Part shown: positions 55,567-64,000 of the stretch, one piece after another
How the letters are laid out: each line of letters starts with the position of its first letter
How positions within the stretch are numbered: the stretch's first letter is position 1
From: Methylobacterium sp. J-078
GTDB taxonomy: Bacteria; Pseudomonadota; Alphaproteobacteria; Rhizobiales; Beijerinckiaceae
Assembly (NCBI RefSeq): GCF_022829285.1
Contig: NZ_JAKSYI010000025.1
Span: forward strand, 1-64,000
DNA length: 64,000 nucleotides
Direction: 5' to 3'
Translations under genes and position numbers: made by a program
The notes under the pieces: generated by a model
What the model saw: the letters and a program-made list of their open reading frames with translations, nothing else
What the model was told of the DNA's origin: nothing
Database searches by the model: none

Positions 55567-56057
55567 GCGCGGTCGACCGGCGGGCCGGTTCGCACCGGAT
55601 TCCCGGGCATCGGACAGGATTCAGCGTTCATGGGGGGCGAACTCGCACGTCGTCGGTGCCGGCACCGGGAGACGATGGGAAGATGGAACGGCGTCCGCCG
55701 CCCGGTTAAGCCCGCGCGCCGGCTTCGGCAACCCGCGCGGACCATGCCGCCTGCGCCGTGGCGGGTGCGATCTGGCGCGGGCGGCGCGTCTCATCTGCGC
55801 CTCGTCTGTCGTGGAGCTCGGCTTTGTCTTCGGCCCGTCCGAACGGCCATGTCGTCGCGGAGCACTTCGCGCTGGATTCCAAGCTCCCCATATACCGTTT
55901 GTTATCGGCGACTGATGCGGGTCCGGCTCTCGATGCCCGGTGCACTTGGCGTTCGTCGCAACTTGCGTTCTGATCGGTGTTCGAGTCGGTGAGCCGTCGC
56001 ATTCGTGGAGCCGGGATGGCTGCCTCGGCGACATCGCCATCGACCAGGGAGTTTCAG
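55567..56057. other. Intergenic region without recognisable gene
   Basis: 491 nt between divergent genes. Short open frames exist on both strands but none has family character or a good ribosome binding site. 55880-55990 is moderately AT-rich and probably holds the promoter of the following small gene. Confidence 0.4.
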
Positions 56058-56255
56058 ATGGCGACGTACCGCGTCAACTTTGCCAAGCAGATCCTCGGGG
56101 TCCCCTTCACCGTCGGTTCGGTGGAGATCACCCGGGCGCGCGACCCCATGCGGGCGCTCCGCGCGGCGGAACTGCGCTTTGCCCGCCAGCACGGCGTCGA
56201 GGATTGGCGGGAGCGGGCCGACCGGGCCGAGATCGCCCCGGCCCTTGGTACCTGA
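56058..56255 (+). CDS. Small hypothetical protein (65 residues)
   Basis: Starts MATYRVNFAKQILGVPFTVG with AGGGAG 7-8 nt upstream of ATG 56058. The sequence is basic and looks like one small folded domain (beta strands, then RDPMRALRAAELRFARQHGV helix). No family recognised. In-frame codons upstream to 55977 are not supported. Confidence 0.6.
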   Translation: MATYRVNFAKQILGVPFTVGSVEITRARDPMRALRAAELRFARQHGVEDWRERADRAEIAPALGT

Positions 56256-56411
56256 AGCGTTCATCCGGCGCTTGCCGGCGGGACTTTACGGCCACGGTCT
56301 CTGGTCCTGGGGCCGGAGCCGTCCTAAAGTAACCGCTGGGCCGGGCACCCGTCGCACGCGGGGCATCGGCTCGCCCGTTACGGGCGTGAGCGAAGGGTCA
56401 GGCGGCGTGAC

Positions 56412-57818
56412 ATGGCGGCGATCTCTTTCTTCGGCGATCTGCTCCAGACGATCAGCGACCGGGGCCGGGATCTCATCGGCATCGGGCGGGGCGACCTCGC
56501 GGCCCGCGCCAATGCCCCGGAACTCGTCAAGCTCTGCGAGGACCTGATCTCGCGGAAGGGCGAGGCCTCCGGCGTCGCCCTGGCGCGGCTGATCCTGGAG
56601 CGCTACGCCACCCTGTCGGCCCGCGAGCGCGTGGCCTTCCTGCGCCTGGTCGCCACCGAGTTCACGGCTGATCATACCGCCGTGGACGAGGCGATCGCCG
56701 CCTATCGCGCCGATCCCACCCGGGCCGCCCTCGGCGCCCTCCACGATGCGGCCGAGCCCCGCAGCCAGGAACTTATCCGCCGCCTGAATCTGGCCCGGGA
56801 CGGCACCCGCGCCCTGGTGCGGATGCGCGAGGACCTGTTCGGCCTGCGCCGCGAACTCCGGCGCGAGGAGGCCGACCCCGATCTCGTCGATGCCGCCGAC
56901 AGCCTCGACAGCGATTTCGAGCACCTGTTCGCCTCGTGGTTCAACCGGGGGTTCCTGGTGCTGCGCCACATTGACTGGACGACGCCCGCCCACATCCTGG
57001 AAAAAATCATCCGCTACGAAGCGGTCCACGCGATCACCGGCTGGGACGATCTGCGCCGGCGCATCGAGCCGCCCGACCGGCGCTGCTTCGCCTTCTTCCA
57101 TCCCGCCCTGGTGGACGAGCCGCTGATCTTCGTCGAGGTGGCGCTCACCGCAGGAATCAGTCCCGCCATCGCGCCGATCCTGGCGCACGAGCGCGATCTC
57201 CTGCCCCTGAAGGCCGCCACCACGGCGATCTTCTACTCGATCTCGAATTGCCAGAAGGGTCTGGCCGGGGTCACGTTCGGCAACTTCCTGATCAAGCAGG
57301 TGGTGGAAGACCTCGCCCGGGAGATCCCGAGCCTCAAGACCTTCGTCACCCTCTCGCCGGTGCCCGGCTTCTCCGCCTGGCTCGACCGCGAGCGCCGCTC
57401 CGACGCGCCGCAGGGCCTGACCCGCGAGGACGTCGAGGCCTTGCGCCTCATCGACGAGCCGGACTGGCAGAACGACAAGACGAAGTCCGAAGCCGTTCGC
57501 AAGGCGATGATCCCGGCGGCGGCGGCTTATTTCCTGCGCGCCAAGAACGAGCGTGGGCGCCCCCTCGACCCGGTGGCCCGCTTTCATCTCGGCAATGGCG
57601 CCCGGCTGGAGCGCCTGAACTTCCTCGGCGACGTCTCGGACAAGGGGCTAAGCCAGTCGCGCGGGCTGATGGTCAACTACCTCTACGATCTCTCGGCCAT
57701 CGAGAAGAACCACGAGACCTATGCCAATCTCGGCACCGTGGCGGCCTCCAGCGCGGTGAGCCGCGAACTTCGCACCAACCTGCCGCCGATGCGGGCGGTG
57801 GCTCTCGCCGAGGCCTGA
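56412..57818 (+). CDS. matA: Malonyl-CoA decarboxylase
   Basis: 468 residues, the normal MCD length. Converts malonyl-CoA to acetyl-CoA and CO2. The helical N-terminal domain is followed by the catalytic acetyltransferase-like domain with CFAFFHPALVDEPLIFVEVA, AIFYSISNCQKGLAGVTFGN (catalytic Ser/Thr region, residues ~275-290), SPVPGFSAWL and RFHLGNGARLERLNFLGD (conserved His392). Paired with the malonyl-CoA synthetase 115 nt downstream, it forms a malonate-use module. Confidence 0.93.
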   Translation: MAAISFFGDLLQTISDRGRDLIGIGRGDLAARANAPELVKLCEDLISRKGEASGVALARLILERYATLSARERVAFLRLVATEFTADHTAVDEAIAAYRADPTRAALGALHDAAEPRSQELIRRLNLARDGTRALVRMREDLFGLRRELRREEADPDLVDAADSLDSDFEHLFASWFNRGFLVLRHIDWTTPAHILEKIIRYEAVHAITGWDDLRRRIEPPDRRCFAFFHPALVDEPLIFVEVALTAGISPAIAPILAHERDLLPLKAATTAIFYSISNCQKGLAGVTFGNFLIKQVVEDLAREIPSLKTFVTLSPVPGFSAWLDRERRSDAPQGLTREDVEALRLIDEPDWQNDKTKSEAVRKAMIPAAAAYFLRAKNERGRPLDPVARFHLGNGARLERLNFLGDVSDKGLSQSRGLMVNYLYDLSAIEKNHETYANLGTVAASSAVSRELRTNLPPMRAVALAEA

Positions 57819-57933
57819 CCCCGGCGGCCGCCATCACCCCACCGCGACGCTCGCGGCCGCGACGCCTGCGGCTCCGAACGTCGCGATATCGGCGTTTGCG
57901 ATTTCGACGTTTGAAAGCGTATCGATCCCGACC

Positions 57934-59469
57934 ATGTCCAATCACCTCTTCGACCTCGTCCGCGCCAGCCTCCCGGCGGACCCCGCCGCCAAGGTCTTCC
58001 TCGAGACGGGCGAGGGCGCGCGCTACTCCTATGCCGACCTCATCGTGCGCTCGGGCGCCTACGCGGCCTGCCTGACGGCGGCGGGGGTGAAACCGGGGGA
58101 CCGGGTGGCGGTGCAGGCCGAGAAGAGCCCGGAATTCCTGTTCCTGTATCTCGGCGCCGTGCGAGCCGGGGCGGTGTTCCTGCCGCTCAACACCGCCTAT
58201 ACGCCCACCGAGATCGCCTATTTCCTCGGCGATGCCGAGCCGGCCATGTTCGTCTGCGATCCGGCGCGGCACGAGGCCCTCGCGCCGGTGGCGCGGGATG
58301 CGGGCGTGCCGGTGGTGTATACCCTGGACGCGAAGGGGCACGGCACCCTGGCGGAGGCCGCCGATGCCGAGACCGAAGCCTTCAGCGACGTGGCCCGCGG
58401 CCCGGACGATCTGGCCGCCATCCTCTACACCTCGGGCACCACCGGGCGCTCGAAGGGCGCCATGCTGAGCCACGAGAATCTGGCCTCGAACGCCCGCACC
58501 CTTGCGGAGGCTTGGCGCTTCACCGCGGAGGACGTGCTGCTCCACGCCCTGCCGGTGTTCCACACCCATGGCCTGTTCGTGGCCACCAATACCGTCCTGG
58601 CGGCCGGCGCCAGCATGCTGTTCCTCGGACGCTTCGACCCGGCCGCGGTGCTGACCCTGCTGCCGCGCGCCACGGCGATGATGGGGGTTCCGACCTTCTA
58701 CACCCGTCTCCTGAAGGAGGCCGGGCTGACGCCGGAGGTCACCGCCGGCATCCGGCTGTTCGTCTCGGGGTCGGCGCCCCTGCTGGCCGAGACGCATCGC
58801 GACTGGGAGGCCCGCACCGGCCACGCCATCCTCGAGCGCTACGGCATGACCGAGACCAACATGAACACCTCGAACCCCTATGCGGGGGCGCGCGTGGCCG
58901 GCACGGTCGGACCGGCGCTGCCGGGTGTCACCGTGCGGGTGGTCGACCCGGAGACCGGCGTGGCGCTCGCCACCGACGCCGTCGGCATGATCGAGGTGAA
59001 GGGCCCCAACGTCTTCCAGGGTTACTGGCGCATGCCGGAGAAGACGGCGGCCGAGTTCAAGGCGGACGGGTTCTTCGTCACCGGCGACCTCGGCAAGATC
59101 GATCCGGACGGCTACGTGCACATCGTCGGACGCGGCAAGGACCTCATCATCACGGGCGGCTACAACGTCTATCCGAAGGAGATCGAGAACGAGATCGACG
59201 CCCTGCCGGGCGTCGTCGAATCGGCGGTGATCGGACTGCCCCACGCGGATTTCGGCGAGGGTGTCACGGCGGTGGTCGTCGGCCGCGCGGACGTGCCGGA
59301 CGAGGCCACCATCCTGCGCACCCTCGAGGGGCGTCTGGCCCGCTACAAGTGTCCCAAGCGCGTGCTCTTCGTCGACGAGTTGCCGCGCAACACCATGGGC
59401 AAGGTGCAGAAGAACCTCCTGCGCGAGTCCCATGCAGGGCTCTACCGGCCGGCCGACCCGGTGCGGTGA
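57934..59469 (+). CDS. matB: Malonyl-CoA synthetase
   Basis: 511-residue acyl-CoA synthetase (ANL family). P-loop YTSGTTGRSKGAM (about 164-176), MMGVPTFYTRLL, GSAPLLAETHRDW, RYGMTETNMNTSNPYAG (malonate-specific context), GDLGKIDPDGYVHIVGR and GGYNVYPKEIENEID. Lys490 in RNTMGKVQKNLL is the catalytic lysine. It activates malonate to malonyl-CoA for the preceding decarboxylase or for fatty acid synthesis. Confidence 0.92.
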   Translation: MSNHLFDLVRASLPADPAAKVFLETGEGARYSYADLIVRSGAYAACLTAAGVKPGDRVAVQAEKSPEFLFLYLGAVRAGAVFLPLNTAYTPTEIAYFLGDAEPAMFVCDPARHEALAPVARDAGVPVVYTLDAKGHGTLAEAADAETEAFSDVARGPDDLAAILYTSGTTGRSKGAMLSHENLASNARTLAEAWRFTAEDVLLHALPVFHTHGLFVATNTVLAAGASMLFLGRFDPAAVLTLLPRATAMMGVPTFYTRLLKEAGLTPEVTAGIRLFVSGSAPLLAETHRDWEARTGHAILERYGMTETNMNTSNPYAGARVAGTVGPALPGVTVRVVDPETGVALATDAVGMIEVKGPNVFQGYWRMPEKTAAEFKADGFFVTGDLGKIDPDGYVHIVGRGKDLIITGGYNVYPKEIENEIDALPGVVESAVIGLPHADFGEGVTAVVVGRADVPDEATILRTLEGRLARYKCPKRVLFVDELPRNTMGKVQKNLLRESHAGLYRPADPVR

Positions 59470-59470
59470 C

Positions 59471-60418
59471 GTGATCGATCGGCGCGCCCTGCTTCGCACG
59501 GCCGGCGCCGGTTTGGCCTTTGGCTCCATCGGACTAGCGGAGCCGCTTGGAGCCATCGCGGCCGAGTCTCGCCTCCCGCTCTGGCCCGGCACGCCGCCGG
59601 GCGGCGGCGGTCCCGCCGGCCCCGAGGCCGTGAGCGACAAGGGGGCGGCGAGCAACATCGCCGTGCCGGGGCTGGAAGTTTTCACCCCCGACGTTCCGAA
59701 CGGCGCCGCGATGCTGGTCGCGGGCGGCGGCGGATACCGGCGCATCCAGATGGAGAGCGAGGCGCGCCCGGCGGCGCGCTGGCTCGCCGCGCGCGGCATC
59801 ACGGCGTTCGTGCTGGCCTATCGCCTGCCGGGGGAGGGCTGGGGTGAGGGGCGCCGCGCACCGCTCCAGGACGCGCAGCGCGCCCTGAGGCTGATCCGCG
59901 CGCGGGCGCAATTGCACCGGATCGATCCCGCGCGGGTCGGTGTCCTCGGTTTCTCGGCGGGGGGGCACCTGCTCGGCCTCGCCGCGACCCGTTCCGCCTT
60001 CGCATCCTATCGCGCTGTCGATGCCGCCGACGGGCTTTCGGCGCGGCCCGACGATGCGGCTCTGATCTATCCTGTGATCACCCTGGAACCACCCTACGAT
60101 CACACCATGACCCGGCGCATGCTGGTCGGCGCCCGCCCAGATCCGGACGTGTCCGCCGCCTGGTCGGTCGAGACCCACGTGCGGGGTGGCTGTCCGCCGA
60201 CCTTCCTCGTGCAGGCCGAGGACGATCCGATCTCCGACCCCGCCAACGCGCGCCTGATGGCGCAGGCCTGCCGCCAGGCAGGCGTGCCGGTCGAGATCCA
60301 TGCGCTCGCCTCCGGTGGCCACGGCTTCGGCATGGGCCGCCCCGGTACGCCGAGTGCGGCGTGGCCGGACTGGTACGCGGCTTGGCTGCGGGGCAGGGGA
60401 ATGATGTCAGCGGGTTAG
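59471..60418 (+). CDS. Tat-exported alpha/beta hydrolase (BD-FAE/acetyl esterase-like)
   Basis: 315 residues from GTG 59471, immediately after matB. A twin-arginine signal (MIDRRALLRTAGAGLAFGS, cleavage near AAES) targets it to the periplasm. Hydrolase elements are LVAGGGGYRRIQMESEA (oxyanion loop), LQDAQRALRLIR, GFSAGGHLLG with nucleophile Ser162, QAEDDPISDP (acid) and ASGGHGFGM (His). The substrate is unknown, probably an acetylated carbohydrate or similar ester. Confidence 0.85.
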   Translation: MIDRRALLRTAGAGLAFGSIGLAEPLGAIAAESRLPLWPGTPPGGGGPAGPEAVSDKGAASNIAVPGLEVFTPDVPNGAAMLVAGGGGYRRIQMESEARPAARWLAARGITAFVLAYRLPGEGWGEGRRAPLQDAQRALRLIRARAQLHRIDPARVGVLGFSAGGHLLGLAATRSAFASYRAVDAADGLSARPDDAALIYPVITLEPPYDHTMTRRMLVGARPDPDVSAAWSVETHVRGGCPPTFLVQAEDDPISDPANARLMAQACRQAGVPVEIHALASGGHGFGMGRPGTPSAAWPDWYAAWLRGRGMMSAG

Positions 60419-60546
60419 ATCGGCCCGAAAGCGGAACGACCGGCGGGGAAGCGTACGGACGCCGATGGCGTGTCGAAGGTGCGGAACGGCCAAGCCTGGA
60501 TCACGTTGAGGCATCGCGCCGCATCGGCGCGCGGTCCGGTCCATCG

Positions 60547-61704
60547 ATGTCTTCTTCCCCACGCCCGCCTTCTGCGCCCACCGACGATGCCGCCCACTCG
60601 GTTCTCTGGACGCTCCTCCTCGGAACCGCCCTGATCGCCCTCGCGGCGGCGCCGAAGCGCGGCTCCCGGCCCGTGTCCGCCGCGTCGGACGGCGAGGCAG
60701 CGGCCGGCGCGGGCGGTGCCCGCTCGCATACGGGGGCGGCGGCCGAGTACCTTGCCGCGACGCAGGTGGAGCGGGGACGGGCCGCGCACTCGCCCACCGA
60801 GATCACGGCGGCGGGCTGGAAGGACATCCTCTACCGGGTCTACCTCGAGTTCAATCAGGACCGCGTGCTCTCGGTGGCGGCGGGCGTGACCTTCTACTCG
60901 CTGCTCTCCCTGTTTCCCGCCATCGCCGCCCTCGTCTCCTGCTACGGCCTCGTGGCCGACGTGAATTCCATCAACGAGCATCTCGCCAGCATGCGGGGCG
61001 TGCTGCCCTCCGGCGCCATCGAGATCATCGGCGACCAGGTCAAGCGCATCGCCGCCAAGGGCAACGGCACCCTCGGCCTGACCTTCTTCACCAGCCTGCT
61101 GCTCTCCCTGTGGAGCGCCAATGCCGCCATGAAGGCGATGTTCGATGCCCTGAACGTGGTCTACGAGGAGGAGGAGAAGCGCTCCTTCATCATGCTGAAC
61201 CTGCGCTCGCTCACTTTCACCATCGGGGCGCTCCTGTTCACCATCCTGGCGCTCACCGGCATCGTGGTGCTGCCGGTGGTGTTCAAGTTCGTGGGCCTCA
61301 GCGACACCGCCTGGCTCGTCGCCCTGCTGCGCTGGCCTGCCCTCCTCTTCGTCCTGCTCGGGGGGCTGTCGCTGCTCTACCGCTACGGTCCGAGCCGCGA
61401 GCGTCCGCGCTGGCGCTGGGTCGGCGTCGGTGGGGCGGTGGCCGGCCTGCTCTGGCTCGCAGCCTCGATTCTGTTCTCCTGGTACGTCTCCAGCTTCGGG
61501 AACTACAACGAGACCTACGGCTCGCTCGGCGCGGCCATCGGCTTCATGACCTGGATCTGGATCTCCACCACGATCGTTCTGCTCGGCGGCGAGATCAACG
61601 CCGAGATGGAGCATCAGACCGCCCGGGACACCACGACCGGGCCGGAGATGCCCATGGGCGCGCGCCGCGCCCGCATGGCCGACACCCTCGGGGCGACGGC
61701 CTGA
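60547..61704 (+). CDS. YihY/BrkB family inner-membrane protein
   Basis: 385 residues from ATG 60547. An N-terminal helix (about 19-36, VLWTLLLGTALIALAA) and a polar linker precede the YihY domain of about six helices (DRVLSVAAGVTFYSLLSLFP, SLWSANAAMKAMFDALNVVY, YRYGPSRERPRWRWVGVG, SFGNYNETYGSLGAAIGFMTW). Function unknown; once misnamed ribonuclease BN. The longer frame from 60361 overlaps the hydrolase gene and is rejected. Confidence 0.86.
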   Translation: MSSSPRPPSAPTDDAAHSVLWTLLLGTALIALAAAPKRGSRPVSAASDGEAAAGAGGARSHTGAAAEYLAATQVERGRAAHSPTEITAAGWKDILYRVYLEFNQDRVLSVAAGVTFYSLLSLFPAIAALVSCYGLVADVNSINEHLASMRGVLPSGAIEIIGDQVKRIAAKGNGTLGLTFFTSLLLSLWSANAAMKAMFDALNVVYEEEEKRSFIMLNLRSLTFTIGALLFTILALTGIVVLPVVFKFVGLSDTAWLVALLRWPALLFVLLGGLSLLYRYGPSRERPRWRWVGVGGAVAGLLWLAASILFSWYVSSFGNYNETYGSLGAAIGFMTWIWISTTIVLLGGEINAEMEHQTARDTTTGPEMPMGARRARMADTLGATA

Positions 61705-61791
61705 GGGGCGGGCTCCCCTTTCGGCGGGGGATGCCTATCTGGAAGAGACGTTTCCGACCCTCTTCCTCACGCACCCTTGCGAGCAGAGCCC

Positions 61792-62202
61792 ATGAACACA
61801 GCCCCCACCGACGCGATCGAGGCCCGGACCGAGGCCGAGTGGCGCGCCATTCTGACGCCCGAGCAGTACCGGGTTCTGCGCGAGCACGGCACCGAACGGG
61901 CCGGCACGAGCTGCCTGAACGCCGAGAAGCGGCCGGGGACCTTCCACTGCGCCGGTTGCGACGCCCCGCTCTTCGCCACCGGCACCAAGTTCGAATCCGG
62001 CACTGGATGGCCGAGCTTCTTCGACCCGATCGACGGAGCCGTGGAGACGACGGTCGACCGCAGCCACTGGATGACCCGCACGGAAGTCCACTGTGCCCGG
62101 TGCAAGGGCCATCTCGGACATGTCTTCGACGACGGTCCGGCGCCGACTGGTTTGCGCTATTGCATGAACGGCATCTCGCTGCGCTTCGAGCCGCAGGGCT
62201 GA
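61792..62202 (+). CDS. msrB: Peptide-methionine (R)-S-oxide reductase
   Basis: 136 residues. Zinc ligands are Cys53, Cys56, Cys101 and Cys104 (CAGC, CARC). Catalytic Cys124 is in [11 protein letters not shown], with Cys41 a possible resolving cysteine. [12 protein letters not shown] and [11 protein letters not shown] complete the MsrB signature. No signal peptide, so cytoplasmic. Confidence 0.95.
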   Translation: MNTAPTDAIEARTEAEWRAILTPEQYRVLREHGTERAGTSCLNAEKRPGTFHCAGCDAPLFATGTKFESGTGWPSFFDPIDGAVETTVDRSHWMTRTEVHCARCKGHLGHVFDDGPAPTGLRYCMNGISLRFEPQG

Positions 62203-62532
62203 CCGCCTGGAACTGCCGCCGGGACCCATGGAACCCTGCGGACAACGGCGACGGGTGGGGACGGGCGAGGTGGTCCGGCCGCGAAGGTCTTGATTTCGCC
62301 GTCGTTTTGCTTAGTCCGGAGCAGAGAAATATTGTGCGGTCTGTCCCGCAACCCTGGGGATGACCCCAAGACACATCCTATGTCATGGTTTCGCGGCGCG
62401 GCCTGCCTCGTCCGGACCCTGATTCCTTCTTGACCCGGACGGCCCGCCGCGCTTCAGGGAAGCTGGCGGGCCCGACGCCAGCGTCCGCCCGGACCTCCGC
62501 CCCTGGGCCGGCCGCTTCCGCGGAGTTTGCCG
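62203..62532. other. Intergenic region with a possible promoter
   Basis: 330 nt without a convincing gene. TTGCTT (62307-62312) and TATTGT (62330-62335), 17 nt apart, make a plausible sigma-70-type promoter for the CYTH-like gene. A CTGGGG/CCCCAG-type hairpin lies near 62352-62369. Confidence 0.35.
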
Positions 62533-63525
62533 ATGAGCCTCGTACGCCGCTTTCTCGTGGCCCCCGCCCTGGTCCGCCTCATCCGGAAGGAGCGTGGAGC
62601 CGCCCGGATCAGCGAAGGCTATTTCGCCCCCCAGGCCGGGCGCGTCTCCTACGTGCGGGTGGATGGCCAGACCTGCCACCTCGTCCTCGTCACGTCCGCT
62701 CCGGACGGCACTGCGAGCGAGGAGCGCACCGACGTGCCGCGCGCCCATGGCGACGCGCTCATGGACGTCTGCTCGGGCAAGGCCGCGTACGACCGCACCG
62801 GCATCGCCCTCGGCGGTGGCCGGGAAGCGCAGATCGACCGCTACAGCGTGCCCGGTGAGCTCGATCTCGTCAGCATTTCCTTCGACGGGCCTGACGAGGC
62901 CGGCAGCTTCGCGGTGCCCGCCTGGTTCGGCCCCGAGGTCTCCGGGGATGCCGCCTACGACCGCCACGCCATCGCCCTGCAGGGGCCGCCGCAGCCCGGC
63001 GAGATCGCCCTCAGCAACGCCGCCCTCGACGCGGTCCTCGATCTCGTGGAGCCGCGCTTCGGCTTCGGCCGCTTCGGCGGATCGGCGCGGACCGGCGATG
63101 GCGACGGCATGATGAAGGCCCTGCGCCGCGTCGCCGGCGGCGCCGCCGTCGCGGCCCCGGTGGCGGCTGCTGGGGCGATATCGGTCGCCGAGGAGCCCGC
63201 CTCCGTCGAGACGGCCCATATCGAGCCTGAGCATGTCGAGCCTGAGCACGTCGAGCCCACCCACATGGAGGCGCCGCACGAGGCGCCGGCCCATGTCGAG
63301 GCCGCGCCGGAGCCGCAGCCCGAGGCCCATCATGAGCCCGCGCCGGCGCCTGAGCCGGCGCACGAATCCCCGCAGACCATCGACTCGCGGATCGACGACG
63401 TCATCGAGAGCCTGTCCCAGGCGCTGGGCAATCCCCAGCCCCACGGCACGACGCGGGGCGAGGACGACATCGCCGCCGAGTTCGAGCGCTGGACCGTTCG
63501 TCCCCGCCGCACCCAGCAGACCTGA
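62533..63525 (+). CDS. Divergent CYTH-like protein with Pro/Glu/His-rich repeats
   Basis: 330 residues from ATG 62533. Residues ~5-150 follow the CYTH (triphosphate tunnel) order of strands: RRFLVAPALVRLI, ISEGYFAPQAGRVSYVRVDG, the KAAYDRTGIALG segment, QIDRYSVPGELDLVSISFDG, and VPAWFGPEVSGDAAYDRHAI. The usual N-terminal ExExK motif is missing, so catalysis is doubtful. Residues ~215-285 are rich in repeated EPEHVEP-like units; a short conserved helix near the end (IDDVIESLSQALGN) follows. Not a confident family assignment. Confidence 0.6.
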   Translation: MSLVRRFLVAPALVRLIRKERGAARISEGYFAPQAGRVSYVRVDGQTCHLVLVTSAPDGTASEERTDVPRAHGDALMDVCSGKAAYDRTGIALGGGREAQIDRYSVPGELDLVSISFDGPDEAGSFAVPAWFGPEVSGDAAYDRHAIALQGPPQPGEIALSNAALDAVLDLVEPRFGFGRFGGSARTGDGDGMMKALRRVAGGAAVAAPVAAAGAISVAEEPASVETAHIEPEHVEPEHVEPTHMEAPHEAPAHVEAAPEPQPEAHHEPAPAPEPAHESPQTIDSRIDDVIESLSQALGNPQPHGTTRGEDDIAAEFERWTVRPRRTQQT

Positions 63526-63919
63526 GTCCACGGGCCCGACCGGCGCAGCGGCGTCGGCTCGGCGCGTGTCCGATACCTGCGCATCATACGGTGCGCGGGA
63601 GCGCCCGAACCGCATGCGGGCGTAGGCGGAGGCGGTGCCATCAAATGCGCAGCCAGTCCGGAAGAACTGGGCGCCAGGCATGGATGCGCCGTGATCGTGG
63701 CCCGAACCCCATTTCGGTGCACCGCCGGCGGCCGTACGGCCGCGCTCGAATCCCGACCCCGAAGGCCAGGGCGCCGCTCCACCGGTTTCGGTGCCAACCG
63801 CGTGGTACGCCTTACAGTTTGTCACTGGGAGCCGGCCGCCCCGATTGAGCGCCTCGAATAAACTGGCTAGCGTCGGGATTAACAATCGGCGGGTTGCGCT
63901 GAGAGCGGCGGGAGGAATC
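63526..63919. other. Intergenic region before dctA
   Basis: 394 nt with no recognisable gene. I looked for a sigma-54 promoter (TGGCAC-N5-TTGCW), common ahead of dctA in rhizobia, and found none. 63845-63890 is relatively AT-rich and may hold the promoter. Confidence 0.4.
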
Positions 63920-64000
63920 ATGGCCCAGGCCATCACACAAGGTACGGTCGAGGCTGGCGCCGGCCGGACCACCAAGGAGCCCTGGTACAAGGTGCTCTAC
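63920..64000 (+). CDS. dctA: C4-dicarboxylate transporter DctA (5' end only)
   Basis: 27 codons are visible before the window ends, with GGAGGA 3-8 nt ahead of ATG 63920. The N-terminus ends in KEPWYKVLY, the conserved entry to the first helix of DctA-type dicarboxylate/H+ or Na+ symporters (succinate, malate, fumarate uptake). Too short for certainty. Confidence 0.7.
   Translation, partial: MAQAITQGTVEAGAGRTTKEPWYKVLY

Noticed and set aside
57877..57912. Imperfect AACGTCG/CGACGTT inverted repeat before matB
   Set aside because: Mismatched inner stem and wide loop; could be a weak attenuator or chance, not enough to annotate.
59828..59850. Sequence in the alpha/beta hydrolase gene resembling the GGGCTGGGGTGAGGG part of the palindromic repeat
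   Set aside because: The encoded residues fit the normal hydrolase alignment in length (YRLPGEGW ... LQDAQRA), and the hairpin arms are missing, so it is probably chance similarity.
63526..63919. Possible sigma-54 promoter for dctA
   Set aside because: No TGGCAC-N5-TTGCW-like pair found by eye.
1..64000. CRISPR arrays, insertion sequences, prophage or integrase genes
   Set aside because: No regularly spaced repeats, transposase, integrase or phage-like genes seen on either strand.

Overview
The window is a GC-rich chromosomal segment with tight operons and alphaproteobacterial gene content. The order methylmalonyl-CoA epimerase, DUF1467 protein, short-type proS, LolC/E permease, lolD, dnaE is typical of Hyphomicrobiales. 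The aerobic (cob-type) cobalamin genes, the BcsS-like protein, the second IF-1 and the flavour of the hypotheticals point to Methylobacterium or Methylorubrum. That is inferred from content; no 16S rRNA gene is present. I found no tRNA, rRNA, IS element, prophage or CRISPR array.

Layout. 1-10 kb: housekeeping block (end of an unidentified gene, mce, DUF1467, proS, lolC/E, lolD, a family-1 glycosyltransferase, a 34-residue membrane protein behind a LexA-type box, dnaE). 10-18.7 kb: chemoreceptor, ChaC-like cyclotransferase, lipoprotein, recO, parC, a small membrane protein, a second infA and an orphan LivK-like binding protein. 19-21.6 kb: molybdenum-hydroxylase maturation genes (split XdhC, MoCF-domain protein, MobA-like transferase). 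21.6-26.2 kb: DUF2256 protein, formyltransferase, Fe-S cryptochrome/photolyase, BcsS-like protein and ExoD-like protein. 26.2-28.7 kb: zinc import (znuB, znuC, a 43-residue membrane protein) divergent from zur, with a Zur-like palindrome between them. 28.7-32 kb: polyprenyl-phosphate sugar transferase, a heme-monooxygenase-like ABM protein and an XRE regulator.

32-54.4 kb is a large cobalamin island. On the minus strand a cobalamin riboswitch precedes cbtB, cbtA, DUF1636, cobW, cobN, cobG, cobH, cobI and cobJ; cobL, cobE, cobM and cobB continue in the same direction beyond cobK, which faces the other way. On the plus strand lie cobU (cobP), cobO, a chorismate-lyase-like secreted protein and cobQ. 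After an MFS transporter come a DUF3616 protein coupled to cobD (cbiB), then cobC. Most junctions are 1-8 nt overlaps, so translation is probably coupled. cobF, cobS, cobT, cobR and the cobV/cobU-type lower-ligand genes are not in the window. B12 made here would serve enzymes such as the methylmalonyl-CoA mutase that works with the epimerase at the left end.

54.4-64 kb: MFS exporter, small hypothetical, malonyl-CoA decarboxylase and malonyl-CoA synthetase, Tat-exported alpha/beta hydrolase, YihY/BrkB membrane protein, msrB, a CYTH-like protein and the start of dctA.

The most interesting signals are: (i) a small membrane protein under a GAAC-N7-GAAC LexA box just upstream of dnaE, resembling SOS-induced division inhibitors in design; (ii) a composite palindromic repeat inserted in frame in cobG, with a second copy after cobK and a half copy at the left edge; (iii) three GAAC tetramers spaced exactly 11 bp apart ahead of the sugar transferase; (iv) unexplained partners embedded in the cobalamin operons.
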